A stretch of 64,000 nt of DNA, taken from positions 111,110,234-111,174,233 of the forward strand of contig NC_135722.1 in NCBI RefSeq assembly GCF_964656455.1, in the 5' to 3' direction. The stretch is from Halichoerus grypus (lineage: Eukaryota > Chordata > Mammalia > Carnivora > Phocidae). The notes below the pieces were generated by a model. It did no database searches. It saw only the letters and a list, made by a program, of their open reading frames with translations, and was not told the DNA's origin. Shown in pieces: positions 12,042-25,424 of this stretch. Each line of letters starts with the position of its first letter. The stretch's first letter is position 1. The position numbers and the translations under genes were made by a program.

Positions 12042-12289
12042 GGGCGCCTGGCTGGCTCAGTCGTTAAGCGTCTGCCTTCAGCTCAGGTCATGATCCCAGG
12101 GTCCTGGGGGTCGAGCCCCGCATCGGGGTCCTTGCTCCGTGGGGAGCCTGCTTGTCCTTCTGTCCCTCCCTCTCCCCCAGCTCGTGCTCTCTCTCTTGCT
12201 CACTCTTTCTCAAATAAATCGTAAATAAAATCATAAATAAAACCATAAATAAAAATAAATAGATAGATAGATAAGATAGATAGATAAAT
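12042..12289 (+). mobile_element. CAN-SINE with expanded A/T-rich and ATAG tail
   Basis: Full-length, with a tail expanded into 'aaataaaa'-type repeats and a (GATA)n-like microsatellite at 12258-12288. Short duplication GGTAGTTA at 12031-12038 and 12290-12297. It lies 365 bp downstream of the exon 3 donor, antisense to YAP1. Confidence 0.92.
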
Positions 12290-12481
12290 GGTAGTTAAGA
12301 ACACCATAGCTTGGCTTCCCATCCAAACCACAGAGGGAAGAAAGAAACCTCCAACTTTAAGACAAAAGAAAGGAGCAGAGTCAAACACAAGCTTGTCAAA
12401 ACTAACCAAATGAGGACCCCGCCATACTGACTTCAGAAGTGAAACTTTAAAAATGCTGGCTTTCAGTTGGCAGCCCCTTTA

Positions 12482-12880
<399 letters not shown>

Positions 12881-13554
12881 TCACCCACCTCCCTCACCCC
12901 TGCACCACGTGGTCCACTCTCAGTTCCCAGCTTCTATCCGAGCAAGATCTGAGAAACCACACTTGCAACTTTAAGGGAAGGGAAACCATTTTCACCAGGG
13001 ACTATTATTATCTGCTTCTAATTTGCAGATAAAAGGTGATTTATAAATTAATCATCCATGACAGCAGTCATATGATCGAAACCCCAAATTCACAAGGGAA
13101 TCACCCACTATCTTCTCTGGGAGCTAAGAATGCCAATTAACATATACTTTTTAGATCTAAAGTCCCTCAGGTAAAACACAAAAGGATGAAAAAGTCTTAT
13201 TATAAATATATACTCCAAAGCCAAAACAGAATTAAAACCTTCATCTGTAAGTTTTCACTATCTTGTGACCGTGGAAGGTCTTTGTTAGTTGCTAAACATT
13301 TAAATGTTAAATACTGCATACTGTTACCTTACAGCAAAATATCTTATTACATATGCATAGCGATTTGTTCATCTATAGAACTGGATAAAAAGGGTTGAAG
13401 ACTCTGTGAACTCTAAGACTACCAGGCATCTTGCACAGAATCTGGTGGAGGATCATTCAGAAATATTAGTTTTCTTCTTCCAGCAAAGTTTGCTTCAGTG
13501 AAACAGAAACTAAAAACACTAAATATGTGAAACTATTTAAGAAATTATCCTGAA

Positions 13555-13960
13555 GAAATAGCCAGAGAAGTATTCACACACTGATGCAAAGTTCTCTCTG
13601 TATAATTTATAAAAGCAAAAATTTGAAAGCCAACTAACATCTAATGAAACGGACTGGTCAATTAAATATCATAATGTATGACAGACTACAATGCAGCTAT
13701 TGAAAATATTTTAGAAGAATATTTAATCACATGGAAAATATTTGTAATACTGCTATTTATTTTTGTAATACTGCTTTTTAAAGTAGTTTGTAAAATAGTA
13801 TGTACGGTTTGAGCCTACGTGTGTGTGCTGAAAACATGGGAAGGACAGACATCAAAATGTTTCCACAGTGTTTATTTCTAGATGGCAGAATTACAGAACT
13901 CTGCTTTGCTATGCTAGGTTTTCCTATTATTAAACAATCATAAACTAACATTACTTTTGA
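13555..13960 (+). repeat. Old L1M/HAL1-type LINE 3' fragment
   Basis: It follows a familiar old LINE 3' end: 'tggtcaattaaatatcataatg', 'caatgcagctattgaaaat', 'tgtttatttctagatggcag', then 'aaacaatcataaact'. Highly diverged; subfamily uncertain. Confidence 0.5.
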
Positions 13961-15594
13961 ATGGGGGAGTGGCCAAAAACAGGGTTATTTTTAAGAAGTC
14001 CCCTCCCCCCCATCATTTTTTTGGTATGGCTGTTTAAATGTCAAATCTGAGCTCTCTCTTCTTGAATCATCTCCTATCAATGTAAGGAAATGACACTCTA
14101 TTGTTAACTTTTCTGAAATAGAACTAGAATGTAACTCATCAGTAAGACAGTAAGAAAGGATCACTGCACTCTGGATAGTATGAACCTCAAGTATTACCTA
14201 CTAGCAATGGGAGAATTATTTGAGTTCCCAGGCAGGAAGAAAGGGGATGAAAACAGGGGGAGGAGAACATGGAAGGCCTCCGGATGGCAGTGGGACCTGT
14301 CCAGTCCAGGCTCCTGCAGACCACCTATAAATACTCAAGAGTATTTATTTATATAGTAAGGCATATCATCTCTCCAGCCGTAACTGACCAGCACACTCTC
14401 CCAGCAGTTAAACGCTTCTAAGCACGAGCACGAAGCATTCGCTCAGGCCCAGACAAGGCAGGTGAAACCTTGTTTCCGTCCTGCCATGGAAGCACCCCAT
14501 TCCAGAAGACCGGATCCTTATCAAACCCAGTAAGAGCCCATTCCTCTTCCCTTTCAACCCTCCCTATGAGCCACTAAACAAATAAAACCATAGAATGTTT
14601 TCTAGGTAGGCAGAGATTCTCATACTTACAGATATCAAGTGATACACACACGGTAATTAATACAATCGTACTGGAAAGAAGCTTACAATCCACAAGAACA
14701 AAATTTAGAGAAATGTTTCTCACTGCCTGTTTAATGTTACGAAACTAGGAAAGGAAATGGCCAAGTGATTACTACTGGCTCTTAAATTTCCAAGTATGTG
14801 TCCCTGCCTACTCCTTGTGTCTAGTACTTCCTAAAATCCCCTCACCTGTAAGGGGTACAAAGAGGAGGGAGATAGAATGGAAGCGAGTTCAAGATTCTGA
14901 CTGGACGGTTTTCTAAATACTCAACAGCTGGGTTTCTCTGAAAACTAACCAATTCCACAAATCATATTAATCCGTTCTTAACTAAGCAGGGCTCCACCTG
15001 AGGGCTGAGGAAGACCCCATTCTGATGGCTTCTGGAATAGGGACACCAATCTGTACATTTGTTCTTAGAGCTTCTTTCTCCTTGAAATAAATCAGGGTTT
15101 GAATACTGAGAACATATAGTTTTACTGCTCTCAGAAGATCAGTTATTTTACTGAAATGTTACATAAGCATATAAATGCTAAGATTTCTCTTCCTGAAACA
15201 GCCGTTAAACCCCAGTAAATTAGCTGAGAGTCCCATAAAGCTGTACTAGTTACCTCGGCTAATGGCACATTCACTTAAAAAACATCTATAGCTCTTTAAG
15301 AAATAAAGATGTCATTATCTAAATTGTCCAACTATAAAAGCATGCAATCACTTAGATGCCAAAGAAAATGTGAAATAAAATTAACTTAGAATTTGTCTTA
15401 TTCTGTAATATTAAATCATGAAAAATACTGTTTTATCCTAATAAGTCAATTTGAAACATATACTCCAAAATATCCAGCTTTCCTTTTAATCATTAGAACA
15501 AGAATCTTTATAAAAACATTTCATACTTCAAAGAAGTATTCTTGCTGAGACCACATGAATAGTTTGCAACGTCTGCTTTCCTCCTAGATATTTC

Positions 15595-15885
15595 GTGGTA
15601 CCTTTGCTCACCTCCTCTGGTCTTTGCTCTCATGTCATATTCTCAGCAAAGCCTTCCCTATCCATGTCACCTAAAATCTACCCTATCGAAACTTACACTC
15701 CCTCTTTTTTATTTTTTTTCCTGATAATCCTTTATCATTATCTGACCTATTTTACTTTTTTTGCTTGTTTCCTCCAACTAACAAAAGCTCCAGAGAAATA
15801 GGGACTTTTACTCATTTTGTTAACTACTATATCTTCAATGATTAGAAGAGTGTTTGATAAATATGTGTCAAGGAATTAATGAAAA
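15595..15885 (+). repeat. L2 LINE 3' end
   Basis: Clear L2 3' order: 'tcatgtcatattctcagcaaag' then 'ccttccctatccatgtcacc', 'tttatcattatctgacctatt', 'ctccagagaaatagggactttt', and 'agagtgtttgataaatatgtg' before a 'gaattaatgaa' end. Ancient. Confidence 0.75.
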
Positions 15886-16452
15886 GAAAGCTTTTTTTCT
15901 TTTTTGCCCTAAAAACACCCAACATTCTCTCAAAAGTCCTTGTATCCTTACTGACTTCATCCAAAAATGAAATTACAGGTCAGGATGATAGATCTACTGG
16001 AACCGGCACAAGGAGACCCCTGGTTCAGCGGGAGCAGCAGCTTCGGCGGCATGATGAGGGGTCCAGCGAACGGGAGGGAAGTAAGGAAGCAGACAAATGC
16101 AGTTGTGCTCAGGGACGAAAGCAAAACCGCAACCAGATGCAAAGGAGTTTTTCTTTTTTTTTAAGATGAAGAAATGCAAGTTTAAATGTGAATAGAAACA
16201 GATTAGCTGAAAATGTGCTAAGGGATCCCTGAAAAGCTGGACTCCTCCATCAGAGGGTAGGAAGGAACGGAATGTAGACATTGCTTCCACTGGAATAGGA
16301 GGTGGATGGAGCAGAAGCAAAGAATTTCACTGGCTGGTAAAAGCAGAATGAGTTCTGGTGTGAGGACTTCAATTCTCCTAAGAAACATTAAGATGATTAA
16401 TGAGGCTGGTCTTATTGGTAACCCCACTACGCAAATAGAAAGTTCAGGCACT

Positions 16453-16609
16453 TGGGCGTCTGGGTGGCACAGTCAGGTTTTGGCTCAGGTCGTGATCTCA
16501 GGATCAGGAGACGGAGCCCCACATGGGGCTCCCTGCGCAGCGGGGAATCTCCTTGAGTATTCTCTCCCTTTGCCCCTCCCCCCTCTTTAAAATAAATCAA
16601 TAAATCTTA
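16453..16609 (+). mobile_element. CAN-SINE, diverged
   Basis: Head 'gggcgtctgggtggcacag', then 'ttttggctcaggtcgtgatc' with the usual middle partly deleted, and tail 'aaaataaatcaataaatct'. The possible duplication AAGTTCAGGCACTT versus AACTCAGGGACTT is imperfect, so the element is older. Confidence 0.88.
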
Positions 16610-16852
16610 GGGAAAAGAAAAAGAAAACTCAGGGACTTGTACAAAGTCCCATATCCAGGACACAACAGGACTGTGTGTGGTATCCAGGAATTTTGAAAAC
16701 AGTTTATGTACAAACAAATTTATGAAAGGACAGCACTCAAAAATATAAATGCTTTGTAATACATATTGAATAACAAAAATATTGCATAAATACTACAAGG
16801 GTAGAATAAAAAGCCATGGGTATTAAAGATTCAATAAAAGATGACAGAATAG

Positions 16853-17039
16853 GAACACCTGGGTGGCTCAGTCAGTTAAGCATCTTCCTTCAGCTCAGGT
16901 CATGATCCTGGGGTCTTGGGATCGAGTCCCCACGTCAGGCTCCCTGCTTGGTGGGGAGCCTGCTTCTCCCTCTGCTGCTTCCCCCTGCTTAAGCTCTCTT
17001 GCTCTCAAGAAAATAAATAAAATCTTAAAAAAAAAAAAA
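16853..17039 (+). mobile_element. CAN-SINE with target duplication
   Basis: Head 'cacctgggtggctcagtcag' and an A-rich tail. Duplication AAAAGATGACAGAATA (16836-16851), repeated with one mismatch right after the A-tail at about 17039-17054. Confidence 0.93.
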
Positions 17040-17255
17040 AAAGATGCCAGAATATTACGAAACACAATTTCTATTACCACTAGAGTATCAGCTTCTTGAA
17101 GGAGATGCACCTGGGAGACTGCTGGACCCCAGCAGTGCTCCGGGAGTATGTGCTGATTTTAATGCCTTAGGCCAAAACGTGGGTGATTAAGACTTCATGT
17201 AAGTGCTAACCTGAAAAAGGGCTGAAAAGAATTTTGTCAAACTATACTAATTCTA

Positions 17256-18058
17256 CCAATCAAGAAATGGGCAGAAGACATGAACAGACATTTTTCCAAA
17301 GAAGACGTCCAAATGGCCAACAGACACATGAAAAAGTGCTCAACATCGCTCGGCATCAGGGAAATCCAAATCAAAACCTCAATGAGATACCACCTCACAC
17401 CAGTCAGAATGGCTAAAATTAACAAGTCAGGAAACGACAGATGTTGGCGGGGATGCGGAGAAAGGGGAACCCTCCTACACTGTTGGTGGGAAAGCAAGCT
17501 GGTGCAGCCACTCTGGGAAACAGTGCAGAGGTTCCTCAAAAAGTTGAAAATAGAGCTACCATACGACCCAGCAATTGCACTACTGGGTATTTACCCCAAA
17601 GACACAGATGTAGTGAAAAGAAGGGCCATATGCACCCCAATGTTCATAGCAGCAATGTCCACAATAGCCAAACTGTGGAAAGAGCCTAGATGTCCATCGA
17701 CAGATGAATGGATAAAGAAGATGTGGTATATATATACAATGGAATATTATGCAGCCATCAAAAGGAATGAGATCTTGCCATTTGCAGTGACGTGGATGGA
17801 ACTGGAGGGTGTTATGCTGAGCGAAATAAGTCAAACAGAGAAAGACATGTATCATATGACCTCACTGATATGAGGAATTCTTAATCTCAGGAAACAAACT
17901 GAGGGTTTCTGGAGTGGAGGGGGGTGGGAGGGATGGGGTGGCTGGGTGATGGACACTGGGGAGGGTATGTGCTATGGTGAACGCTGTGAATTGTGCAAGA
18001 CTGTTGAATCTCAGATCCGTACCTCTGAAACAAATAATACATGTTAATAAAAAAAAAT
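17256..18058 (+). mobile_element. 5'-truncated L1 with perfect 17-bp duplication
   Basis: The 3' end of an L1 retrotransposon. About 17280-17873 is one open frame resembling the C-terminal part of ORF2 (motifs [30 protein letters not shown]), followed by a short 3' UTR with a G-rich patch and an A-tail. AAACTATACTAATTCTA flanks it perfectly at 17239-17255 and 18059-18075, so this is a single, relatively recent target-primed insertion. It lacks the endonuclease and RT domains and is dead. It is antisense to YAP1. Confidence 0.95.
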
Positions 18059-18894
18059 AAACTATACTAATTCTAAAAATGCCAAATTATAAATAACAGA
18101 ATCAAAATATATAAACCAAGGAGATGAAATTAAGAAAAACTCATAAAAGTATTTTTAGAATTATAAATGTATATAGTTAGCACAGAAACAAAGATTCAGT
18201 TTATCATGTTCCTAAGAACAGTCCAGATACTGAACTTACTACAAGAAAATAAGAAGTGTGAAATCCTACAGCCCCTTCAAAATACGTAAATGAATCTTTG
18301 CTATTATTCTGGAAAAGAAAAGCAGCTGCTTTAGGACCAAGATAAGCCGGTGATGTCCTGCGGGGCAGCCGAAGCTGGCTGACGATGACCCGTGAGACAG
18401 ACGCGGCCGTGCTCCCAGCAAGGCCACGGCGGACGGCAGTCTCTCCTGTGCACAAGGGCCACCTCTCCCACTGGCTTTTGTCTGTTTTATTTTACACTGC
18501 AGAATTTGGTCTCGCATATTGGATGACTTAGCAAAATGTATACAGAACCAAAAAGGGGGCAGAAATCCTGAAGTAAATGATTAGCGATGGACTTTTTGTA
18601 TAGTCCCCCAAGTTAGCTGTGGCTGTGGTGTATTTCAGGAGCTTTATATTCTTTATATTCTCCCATAACACGTATGTCTTACAAAGCTCAAACCTGGGCC
18701 TTGAACATGCAAGGATTCTGACCTTATAAAGAATAACAATATTATTGTCACATCTTCAAAATTACTGAGGAAACCATAAGAACATGAAAGGCTCCTTGCA
18801 GCTTCGATGGGGAGACCCCAAACTCTCACCTCCCCAGGACCATCGTTCAACAGGGAGGATGATGTTATGCCATTGTTTCAGGACTCCTCAGGAA

Positions 18895-18950
18895 AAAAAA
18901 AGGAAAAAAAAAACACAAAACACTCAAACAACAAAACAACCTACAATGTA
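18895..18950 (+). repeat. A-rich simple repeat
   Basis: Two A-runs with G interruptions, then CA/ACA-rich sequence. Possibly a bare retroposon tail; no SINE body is seen. Confidence 0.5.
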
Positions 18951-19397
18951 TTAAGATGAAGGGATATGTCCAGGTCAGATGACCAGTACGTAGCAGAGCT
19001 GGGTTTTAACTCAGAACTGATGCAAAATCTGCACTTTGTCCTCCATGAGACTTCCTCTTATGATGTGAGAGCATTTGGGGTGTTATTTAGATTTCTTAAG
19101 ACTAACCTTTCCATCGCCCCCTCCCCTCCTCTAACCCTCACAGAAATGAAGCACAAGGAGACAGAACTCTCTGCAACTCCACCAGCACAAAGACCCAGGA
19201 CCCCAGCATTCCTTTGCATCGCTCCCACTCAGATACAAAGGACTGTGGTAGTGGAGAGAAGTTCCCAGGGCTTCCAGATGATGAGATCAGTGACACACAA
19301 ACATCACTTCTCGTAGACCCCTTGGACACTAGGGGAAGAGGGGAGGAGAAACCCTCTATATAGATAGGTCTGAATGTCAAGAAATGTCCCACAGGAG

Positions 19398-19506
19398 CAC
19401 TTGACTGGTCAGTGGGAGAGTGTGTGACTCCTATCTCAGGGTTTTAAGTTCCAGGCCCACGGTGGGTGTAGAGGTAACGGAGACAAAAAAAAAAAGAAAG
19501 AAAGAA
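19398..19506 (+). mobile_element. Short CAN-SINE subtype, diverged
   Basis: It ends with the short-subtype body: 'ctcctatctcagggttttaag', 'ttccaggcccacggtgggtg', 'tagaggtaac', then an A/AAAG tail. The head is degraded. Confidence 0.75.
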
Positions 19507-20729
19507 CCGTCCCACAGACACTTCCCCACACGTGAGAGACACGTACCGCCTCCCCACGGAAACCCTGGGCATACCGCCCGCACCAAGCGGCCAACCCCCG
19601 CGGACGTCCCGCAGGATGCTGCGGCTCTTCCCGGGGGCCAACGGCAGCATGGGAGGACCTGCGCGGCGCAGTCAAGACCTCGCTCCTGAAGAACGGACCC
19701 TTCCCCAACGGCTCTCATTCACTGCTCAGAACAATCCTACCCAACAAACGGGGCACGGGGGCTCAGGAAAACCGAGAGGCGGCCTCCAGTCCCACTGCTA
19801 GGGAGCAGCAAGGCCCGGCCGACAGCTCCATGCTCTTTTCACCCATCTTACGGTCTCGAAGTAGAAAAGGATTTTCTGAAATGCTAAACTGCCACTCTAG
19901 CAGAATAGAATTTCTTCAAGGAATGTAATTAAAAAAGAGACTCAAAATCCTTTTAAATGCTTTCTTTTCCAATTCATCAACTATTAAGACTAATCCAGGA
20001 CTAGCAAATGAGCTCCCCCATCAGAACAGAAAGCTGTCTTTATTACAGAAAACGTACATACAATCGTTAGAGAATGTTAGTGATCGGTTAATTGCTGACA
20101 CTCGTAAAGACATAAATTGGTTATGGGGCTATTATGCTAACTATTTCTCTTCCTTTAAATTGGTGGTTTGTACTCTAAAAATGTATGCTGGTTTTTGTTT
20201 TTCCTACTTTGTTTCTTAATTTAGAAGCAAGATTTCTGGCACTGGTGTGACTTAAGACACAGATACGGTAACGTGCAAGTTGCTTCCCTAACTGGCACGG
20301 CCTTCTCGTTGAGTCTAAGTGTGGGTTTCAAAGACTCCTGTCACATCATCTTTCAGAACCTACCAAAAGTAGCGCTTTCTACTCTTCACGTCAACAAATA
20401 CCGTCACAACGGCACATACACAAACGCATTCTCTGAAGAGTAGTGAGCCCACTTTGGAAGCGGATCCTAGAGAATGGTTTGGACAACACAGATCTCATTA
20501 CAAAATCCCTTATGCAAATCAAGTGTTATCGGCACCATATAATCAACAGCTCTATAAGCCTAACATGAATCTGATTCTTGGGAAACATCTGCTACATTTC
20601 TCGAGACTACTTCAGGTCATCTTTTCCCCAACTGGCCTTTTATAAAACACCTGATTTTACCAAATCTTTTCAAGACCCAAATGCCTCCTCTCGGAAGCTT
20701 CTCTGTAGAACAGCAAGAAAAAGAAGGCA

Positions 20730-20930
20730 GACGTGGATGCAAGTCCCAGCTGTGACAGTGGCCATCTGGGTTGTACAGGTAGGGCCGTTCTGTCAAACGT
20801 GCTCACCGTCAGTCAAGTGGGAATGATCGACTTACTTACTTCCCGGCGTTGCCAGGATCAAATACAGCAATTTGTATAAAAGCCAACCAGTACTGTGGCA
20901 CCTGGCGCACAAAAGGCCCTCAAATCTATT
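20730..20930 (+). repeat. MIR SINE relic
   Basis: MIR order is clear: 'gatgcaagtcccagctgtgac', 'gccatctgggttgtacagg', 'agtcaagtgggaatgatcg', 'tgccaggatcaaatacagc', 'gtggcacctggcgcacaaa'. Confidence 0.75.
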
Positions 20931-21504
20931 TCCTGGCTTCATTCCTGTGCTCGTCCAATACTGAGGACAGGAAATCTTGGTGAGGGATGGCCAAGTCAAG
21001 AAGACGTGGAGAGAACAGTCGTGTGAAGCGAGACGGCAGGTCTCGGAAGGAGACAGAAATGATGACATCTCTGCACCATTAGTTCAATGCACACAGAGCT
21101 CTCAGCTGAGAGGAAGGAGGGACGAGAAAAGGAGCCACGCAAGTGGAGGCGTCCGGGCTCCTGGGACAGGAGCAGCAAAGACATCTGGGAATAAAAGAAA
21201 CCTCAGCCATGTAACCAGATGGCTCAGAATATTCACTGCTGAAAATCTCTTCAGACAATTATTCTTTCACATAAACTACGAGAGACTCAAGTCTGTTGAC
21301 ATAAACCAAGGCAAAAGAAGGGGAGAAAAAAGGGCAACATTTCTTATGCACTAGCAAAGCCCATTCCAACAACTTCTAAGATGCTCTTCAAGTTCTTGGT
21401 TCTATGCTGTATTATCAAACACTGAATCCATAATCCTTACAAGGGACCCTAAGCAACATAATGGGAAACAAGTTTTACAGTTATAAAAAAAAAATACTGA
21501 TGAG

Positions 21505-21640
21505 TTTTTCTTTTTTTTTTTTAGAGGAAGATGGGGGAGAGGGAGAGAGAGAATCTCAAGCAGACTCCGCTTGGGGCTCGATCTCACGACCCTGTGATCC
21601 TGCATGTTACATATGCCACTGGATGCACTGGCCATGGTCT
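21505..21640 (-). mobile_element. CAN-SINE (minus), diverged and partial
   Basis: Oligo-T tail, 'gagagggagagagagaatctc' and 'ggggctcgatctcacgaccc' are recognisable. The head beyond about 21610 is degraded. Confidence 0.78.
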
Positions 21641-21734
21641 TCTCCACTCCATGCCTTTAAAAACAAAACACAGCAAAACGCACTGCGGACTTTCAACAAC
21701 TGAGTTGGTAATTACCGACATTTTTATTTAGAGC

Positions 21735-21885
21735 AATGGTTCTCAATTTAGAAACGGGGCTGGGGGTGGCATTTTTGGTTATCACAGTCCTCCTGCAAAC
21801 ATTTAATGGGGGAGGGTGCTGGATGCTTGATTTCCTGCAGTGCAGGCTCCAACAACCTTAGAATGTCCTACCAGACATTCCTGTA
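21735..21885 (+). repeat. hAT-type MER element relic
   Basis: It begins 'caatggttctcaatttag' and continues 'catttttggttatcacag', 'gggtgctggatgcttgat', 'cagtgcaggctccaacaac'. This order resembles a non-autonomous hAT (Charlie-group) MER element. The exact family is not certain. Confidence 0.5.
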
Positions 21886-22239
21886 GGCAAAAGCCACATT
21901 TACACGTAAAACTCCACTTCATACATCAAGTATATTTTGTACAATTTTAATTATATGCCAAAATTTTCTGCAAGGCAATTAACTACATTTAGTTTTGTTG
22001 GGAAATCTGTTAACAGTATATCCTTTTTGGATAATCACTTTATCGATAGTAACACCCCCTTGGTATTTTTAGTTACCAACTCAACATACGCCTTGTCAGT
22101 CTGTAAAATGTTACAGTGAGGCTGCTATGAACTAACCATATCCTATGACTGTTCACCTCCTTCCATAATCCACTTTTGAAATGTTTTTCTTCTCAACCAG
22201 TAAAACCCACCTTTCACAAAATTCCAGCAGTGTAGTCTT

Positions 22240-22412
22240 TTTTAAGATTTTATTTATTTATTTGAGAGGAGAGAGGGGGAGAAGAGAGTACGAAGAGTGG
22301 GGCGGGGGGCGGGGCAGAGGGAGAGGGAGAAGCAGACTCGCCGCTGAGCTGGGGTCCGGCACAGGACCCGAGCCGAAGGCAGATGCTCAAACGACTGAGC
22401 GGCCCAGGTGCC
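22240..22412 (-). mobile_element. CAN-SINE (minus) with target duplication
   Basis: Reverse element with 'aagattttatttatttatttg' tail and 'gagcggcccaggtgcccc' head. CCAGCAGTGTAGTCTT (22224-22239) recurs with one change as CCAGCAGCGTAGTCTT just after 22413. The body is short and G-rich, with a small internal deletion. Confidence 0.92.
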
Positions 22413-22763
22413 CCCAGCAGCGTAGTCTTATTAAGCTGTTTGTACCTGCCCAGAGCTACCTACTAAACTGGTTCTTTCCAACTCTGCCAAGATTCTGTGA
22501 TGTCTGATGCCACAAATCAGTTGTAAGAATTTAACAACGTAATTAATAAACTATATGAACAGAAAACTTTCTAAAAATACACCTGACAAGTGTCTAATCT
22601 CCTAAAACACCTTTCAGACCTTCTTCATCGTGTTGCAATAGGGGAAAACCAAAACATTTAGCACAAGTGACCTGCTTACAGTAACCCTCGATAAAATGCA
22701 TCTTTGTGAAACCATCTTTGCTGCACAGGCTTATGGGAGGGGATAGAAATTCTTAATTTCTCC

Positions 22764-22882
22764 GGGGTACCCGGCTGGCTCAGTGAGCAGAGCACGCAAC
22801 TCTTGATCTCAGGACTGTGAGTTCAAGCCCCACACTGGAGGTAGAGATTCCTTAATAAATAAAAGTTAAAAAAAAAAAAAAA
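22764..22882 (+). mobile_element. Short CAN-SINE subtype
   Basis: Head 'ggggtacccggctggctcag', then 'ctgtgagttcaagccccaca' and 'ggtagagattccttaataaa' with an A-tail. It lacks the CT-rich body of the long subtype. Confidence 0.9.
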
Positions 22883-23852
22883 GTGTTGAAACAAAATGAC
22901 CAGTCTCATTAAAAAAAAAAAAGAAATTGCTAATTCTTCCCAATAAAGGTAAACAAAAATGAAATGACAGAAGTGTGTTCTGCTTCTATGTTAGAGACAT
23001 CTGAGCAAACAAATCACCATTATTCCTAAAGAAAGTAAGATAATTCGTACTTACAGATGTGTAAGACTATAAAACCTAAAATCTAATGAAAAGCCAAGTA
23101 GTCAAACTAAAGGATTCTTTTTATTAAGAAAAGTTGACTTTTAGGAAACAACAAAAGTAAGATTTAAACTGGAAAACCAGGAATAGTACAAAATAGACAT
23201 GAGGAACATTTTAATTTTAAAAGTTCTGTAACTGCTATCAGGCCCTCAAAACACGATGATGGCAGGACTGGTTTTAAAAGTTAGAAGAGTGGGCAGCCAG
23301 CCCGGATTTACTGCTCACTTATCAAGCCCATGTTTGTTGTGCAAGTGTTATTTATAGAGTCACATGCTAGAGGCTGTTCCCAAGCTAGCTAAACCTACAA
23401 GCTTAATTGGTTCTAGGAACAATGACACATTGTGTTCAATCTAATCCTTGTATGAGCTACAATTCCTAAGCCACAACCATATGCTTTTTATAATTGTATA
23501 GATCTACCGGGGACTAGTTTTAGAACCCTTAAAAGTTCAGAGATGTGCACATACTACAACTTCCTGATAAGGATGAAAAGACTTACGTACTCTGCCCTCA
23601 GGATAACATGCTTTTTATATGACTGGAAATCAGAACCTTAAATTGAAATTTAATTAAGTGAGCTATCACTAGAGACTATTAAAATTGGGCTAAAATATGA
23701 ACAAGTATGGGCAGAAACACCTAAAAGCAAACATGACAACTGATTTTACTCTACAAATTGTACACCACTCTAATCTGACCCCATGCCCTTAGGTTAAATA
23801 AAATTAGCATTTGCTCACAAGTATGAAATCAACTTAAACAAGACTTAGCCAC

Positions 23853-24012
23853 GGGCACCTGGGTGGCTCAGCTGGTTGGGCAACTGCCTTCGTCAGGTCA
23901 TGATCCTGGAGTCCCGGGATCGAGTCCCGCATCGGACTCCCTGCTCGGCGGGGAGTCTGCTTCTCCCTCTGACCTGACCTCATCTCCTGCACTCTCTCAA
24001 AAAAACAAAAAA
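23853..24012 (+). mobile_element. CAN-SINE with target duplication
   Basis: Head 'gggcacctgggtggctcag' and an AAAAAC-type tail. GACTTAGCCA occurs at 23842-23851 and 24025-24034. The CT-rich 3' body is shortened. Confidence 0.92.
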
Positions 24013-24431
24013 ACAACAACCCAGGACTTAGCCATGTTGCCACGTAGGAGTGACATGTTCAATGCGTCTCCCCTTGGAAAAGGTTACTCCTCAGGGAAGG
24101 GGTGAGGCAGGTGCAGTCAGTCATGAGAATAATGTTGAAACTCAAGGGGACGCTTCCTGAAACAAACAGAAAGTTCTCTGAATCCTGATCCCAGACGGCT
24201 TTTATCTGTAGTTACGTCCTGTGACATTCTATTCATAACGCCACAATGACTGAAAACATTCTCCCCAAGAGTTCAAAAGAAGTATTTCTGTATCCTTCTT
24301 ATTTCATGATACAGACAATGACAGATGTCACCGTACATACTGAGATTCACAGTTGTGTTAAAAGAACAAGTCTCCGGATTCTAAATTAGAAGGTCAACCT
24401 AGCTCCCTTAAGAGTCACCTTAAAAAAAAGA

Positions 24432-24642
24432 GGGGCGCCTGGGTGGCTGAGCTGGTTGGGCGGCCGACTCTGGGTTTCGGCTCATGATGTGATCTCGGGG
24501 TCGTGAGACTGAGACCCGTGTCGGGCTCTGCGCTCAGCAGAGTCTGCTTGTCTCCCTCTCCCTCTGCTCCTCCCCCCACCACGCTCTCTCTCTCTTAAAA
24601 AAAATCCTCAAAAAAGAAGAGAAAAGGAAAAAAGGGGCAGAA
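24432..24642 (+). mobile_element. CAN-SINE, 'cgactc/ggtcgtgag' subtype
   Basis: Head 'ggggcgcctgggtggctgag', then 'gtgatctcggggtcgtgagac' and a CT-rich body with 'tctctctcttaaaa' end. A long A-run at 24656-24673 follows. Confidence 0.9.
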
Positions 24643-25424
24643 CTATGACCAAATTAAAAAAAAAAAAAAAAAGGCTGAGGAATTCAGAGACAAATGTTAT
24701 TCAAAATGCAGTCCTTAAACCACTTCCGTCAGAATTAACTGGAATATTTTTAAGCACAGTAAGATCAGAGAGTAAATGATCTAGCAACTTTACATATTCT
24801 TTCACAGTCTGAGATCCTTACATAGAATCAGAATTCATTTATTTACCCAGAAGAGCCAGACAGAATCCAGTCTCTTTAAAAGATGACTGGTGGTTTTCTC
24901 ATATTCCTGTTTTGTTTAAATTGATACTCCTCAGCAAATACTGTTTTTAGTGAAACTACCACGTCAGACGTCAAGAAGTGCTCCTCCTTGTACCCTGTTT
25001 GAAGACACTGGCAGGACTGCCCCTCACTTGTAACTGTCAGCCTGGGCGGTGGGACAAAACCCATGAAGGAGCGGACAGGTGTGCTGGGCACCAACTCTGA
25101 GCTCATCTGCCACGGCAGGACGGAGAAGCGAGACAGGTTGAGGCAGTCCGACAAAGCCACCATCAGCTTCCTGCGTCTCATCAGACACCGGCGGCTTCCA
25201 AATAAGGATCTGTTCACTCTGCGGGTTCCTGTGTCTATTGTGAGGAAACCACATTTACTGACAAACCCTAACCATACTCACCTCGCATCTACGGCTACCA
25301 TTCGACGGTCAATACAACAGAATTTCAGCCACCCAAAATATTAACACAGGACCAGCACAACAGTCTGGGAAATATTTCCCAGATGGTAGAGCGCCAGGAA
25401 GGCAGTCAAGAAAACCCACACTCT

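Noticed and set aside
17280..17873. A 197-codon protein-coding gene
   Set aside because: It is the C-terminal remnant of L1 ORF2 within a 5'-truncated insertion, without endonuclease or reverse transcriptase domains.
24876..25254. Overlapping 113- and 76-codon minus-strand frames
   Set aside because: No recognisable family, no splice or start context, and intronic position; most likely chance open frames.
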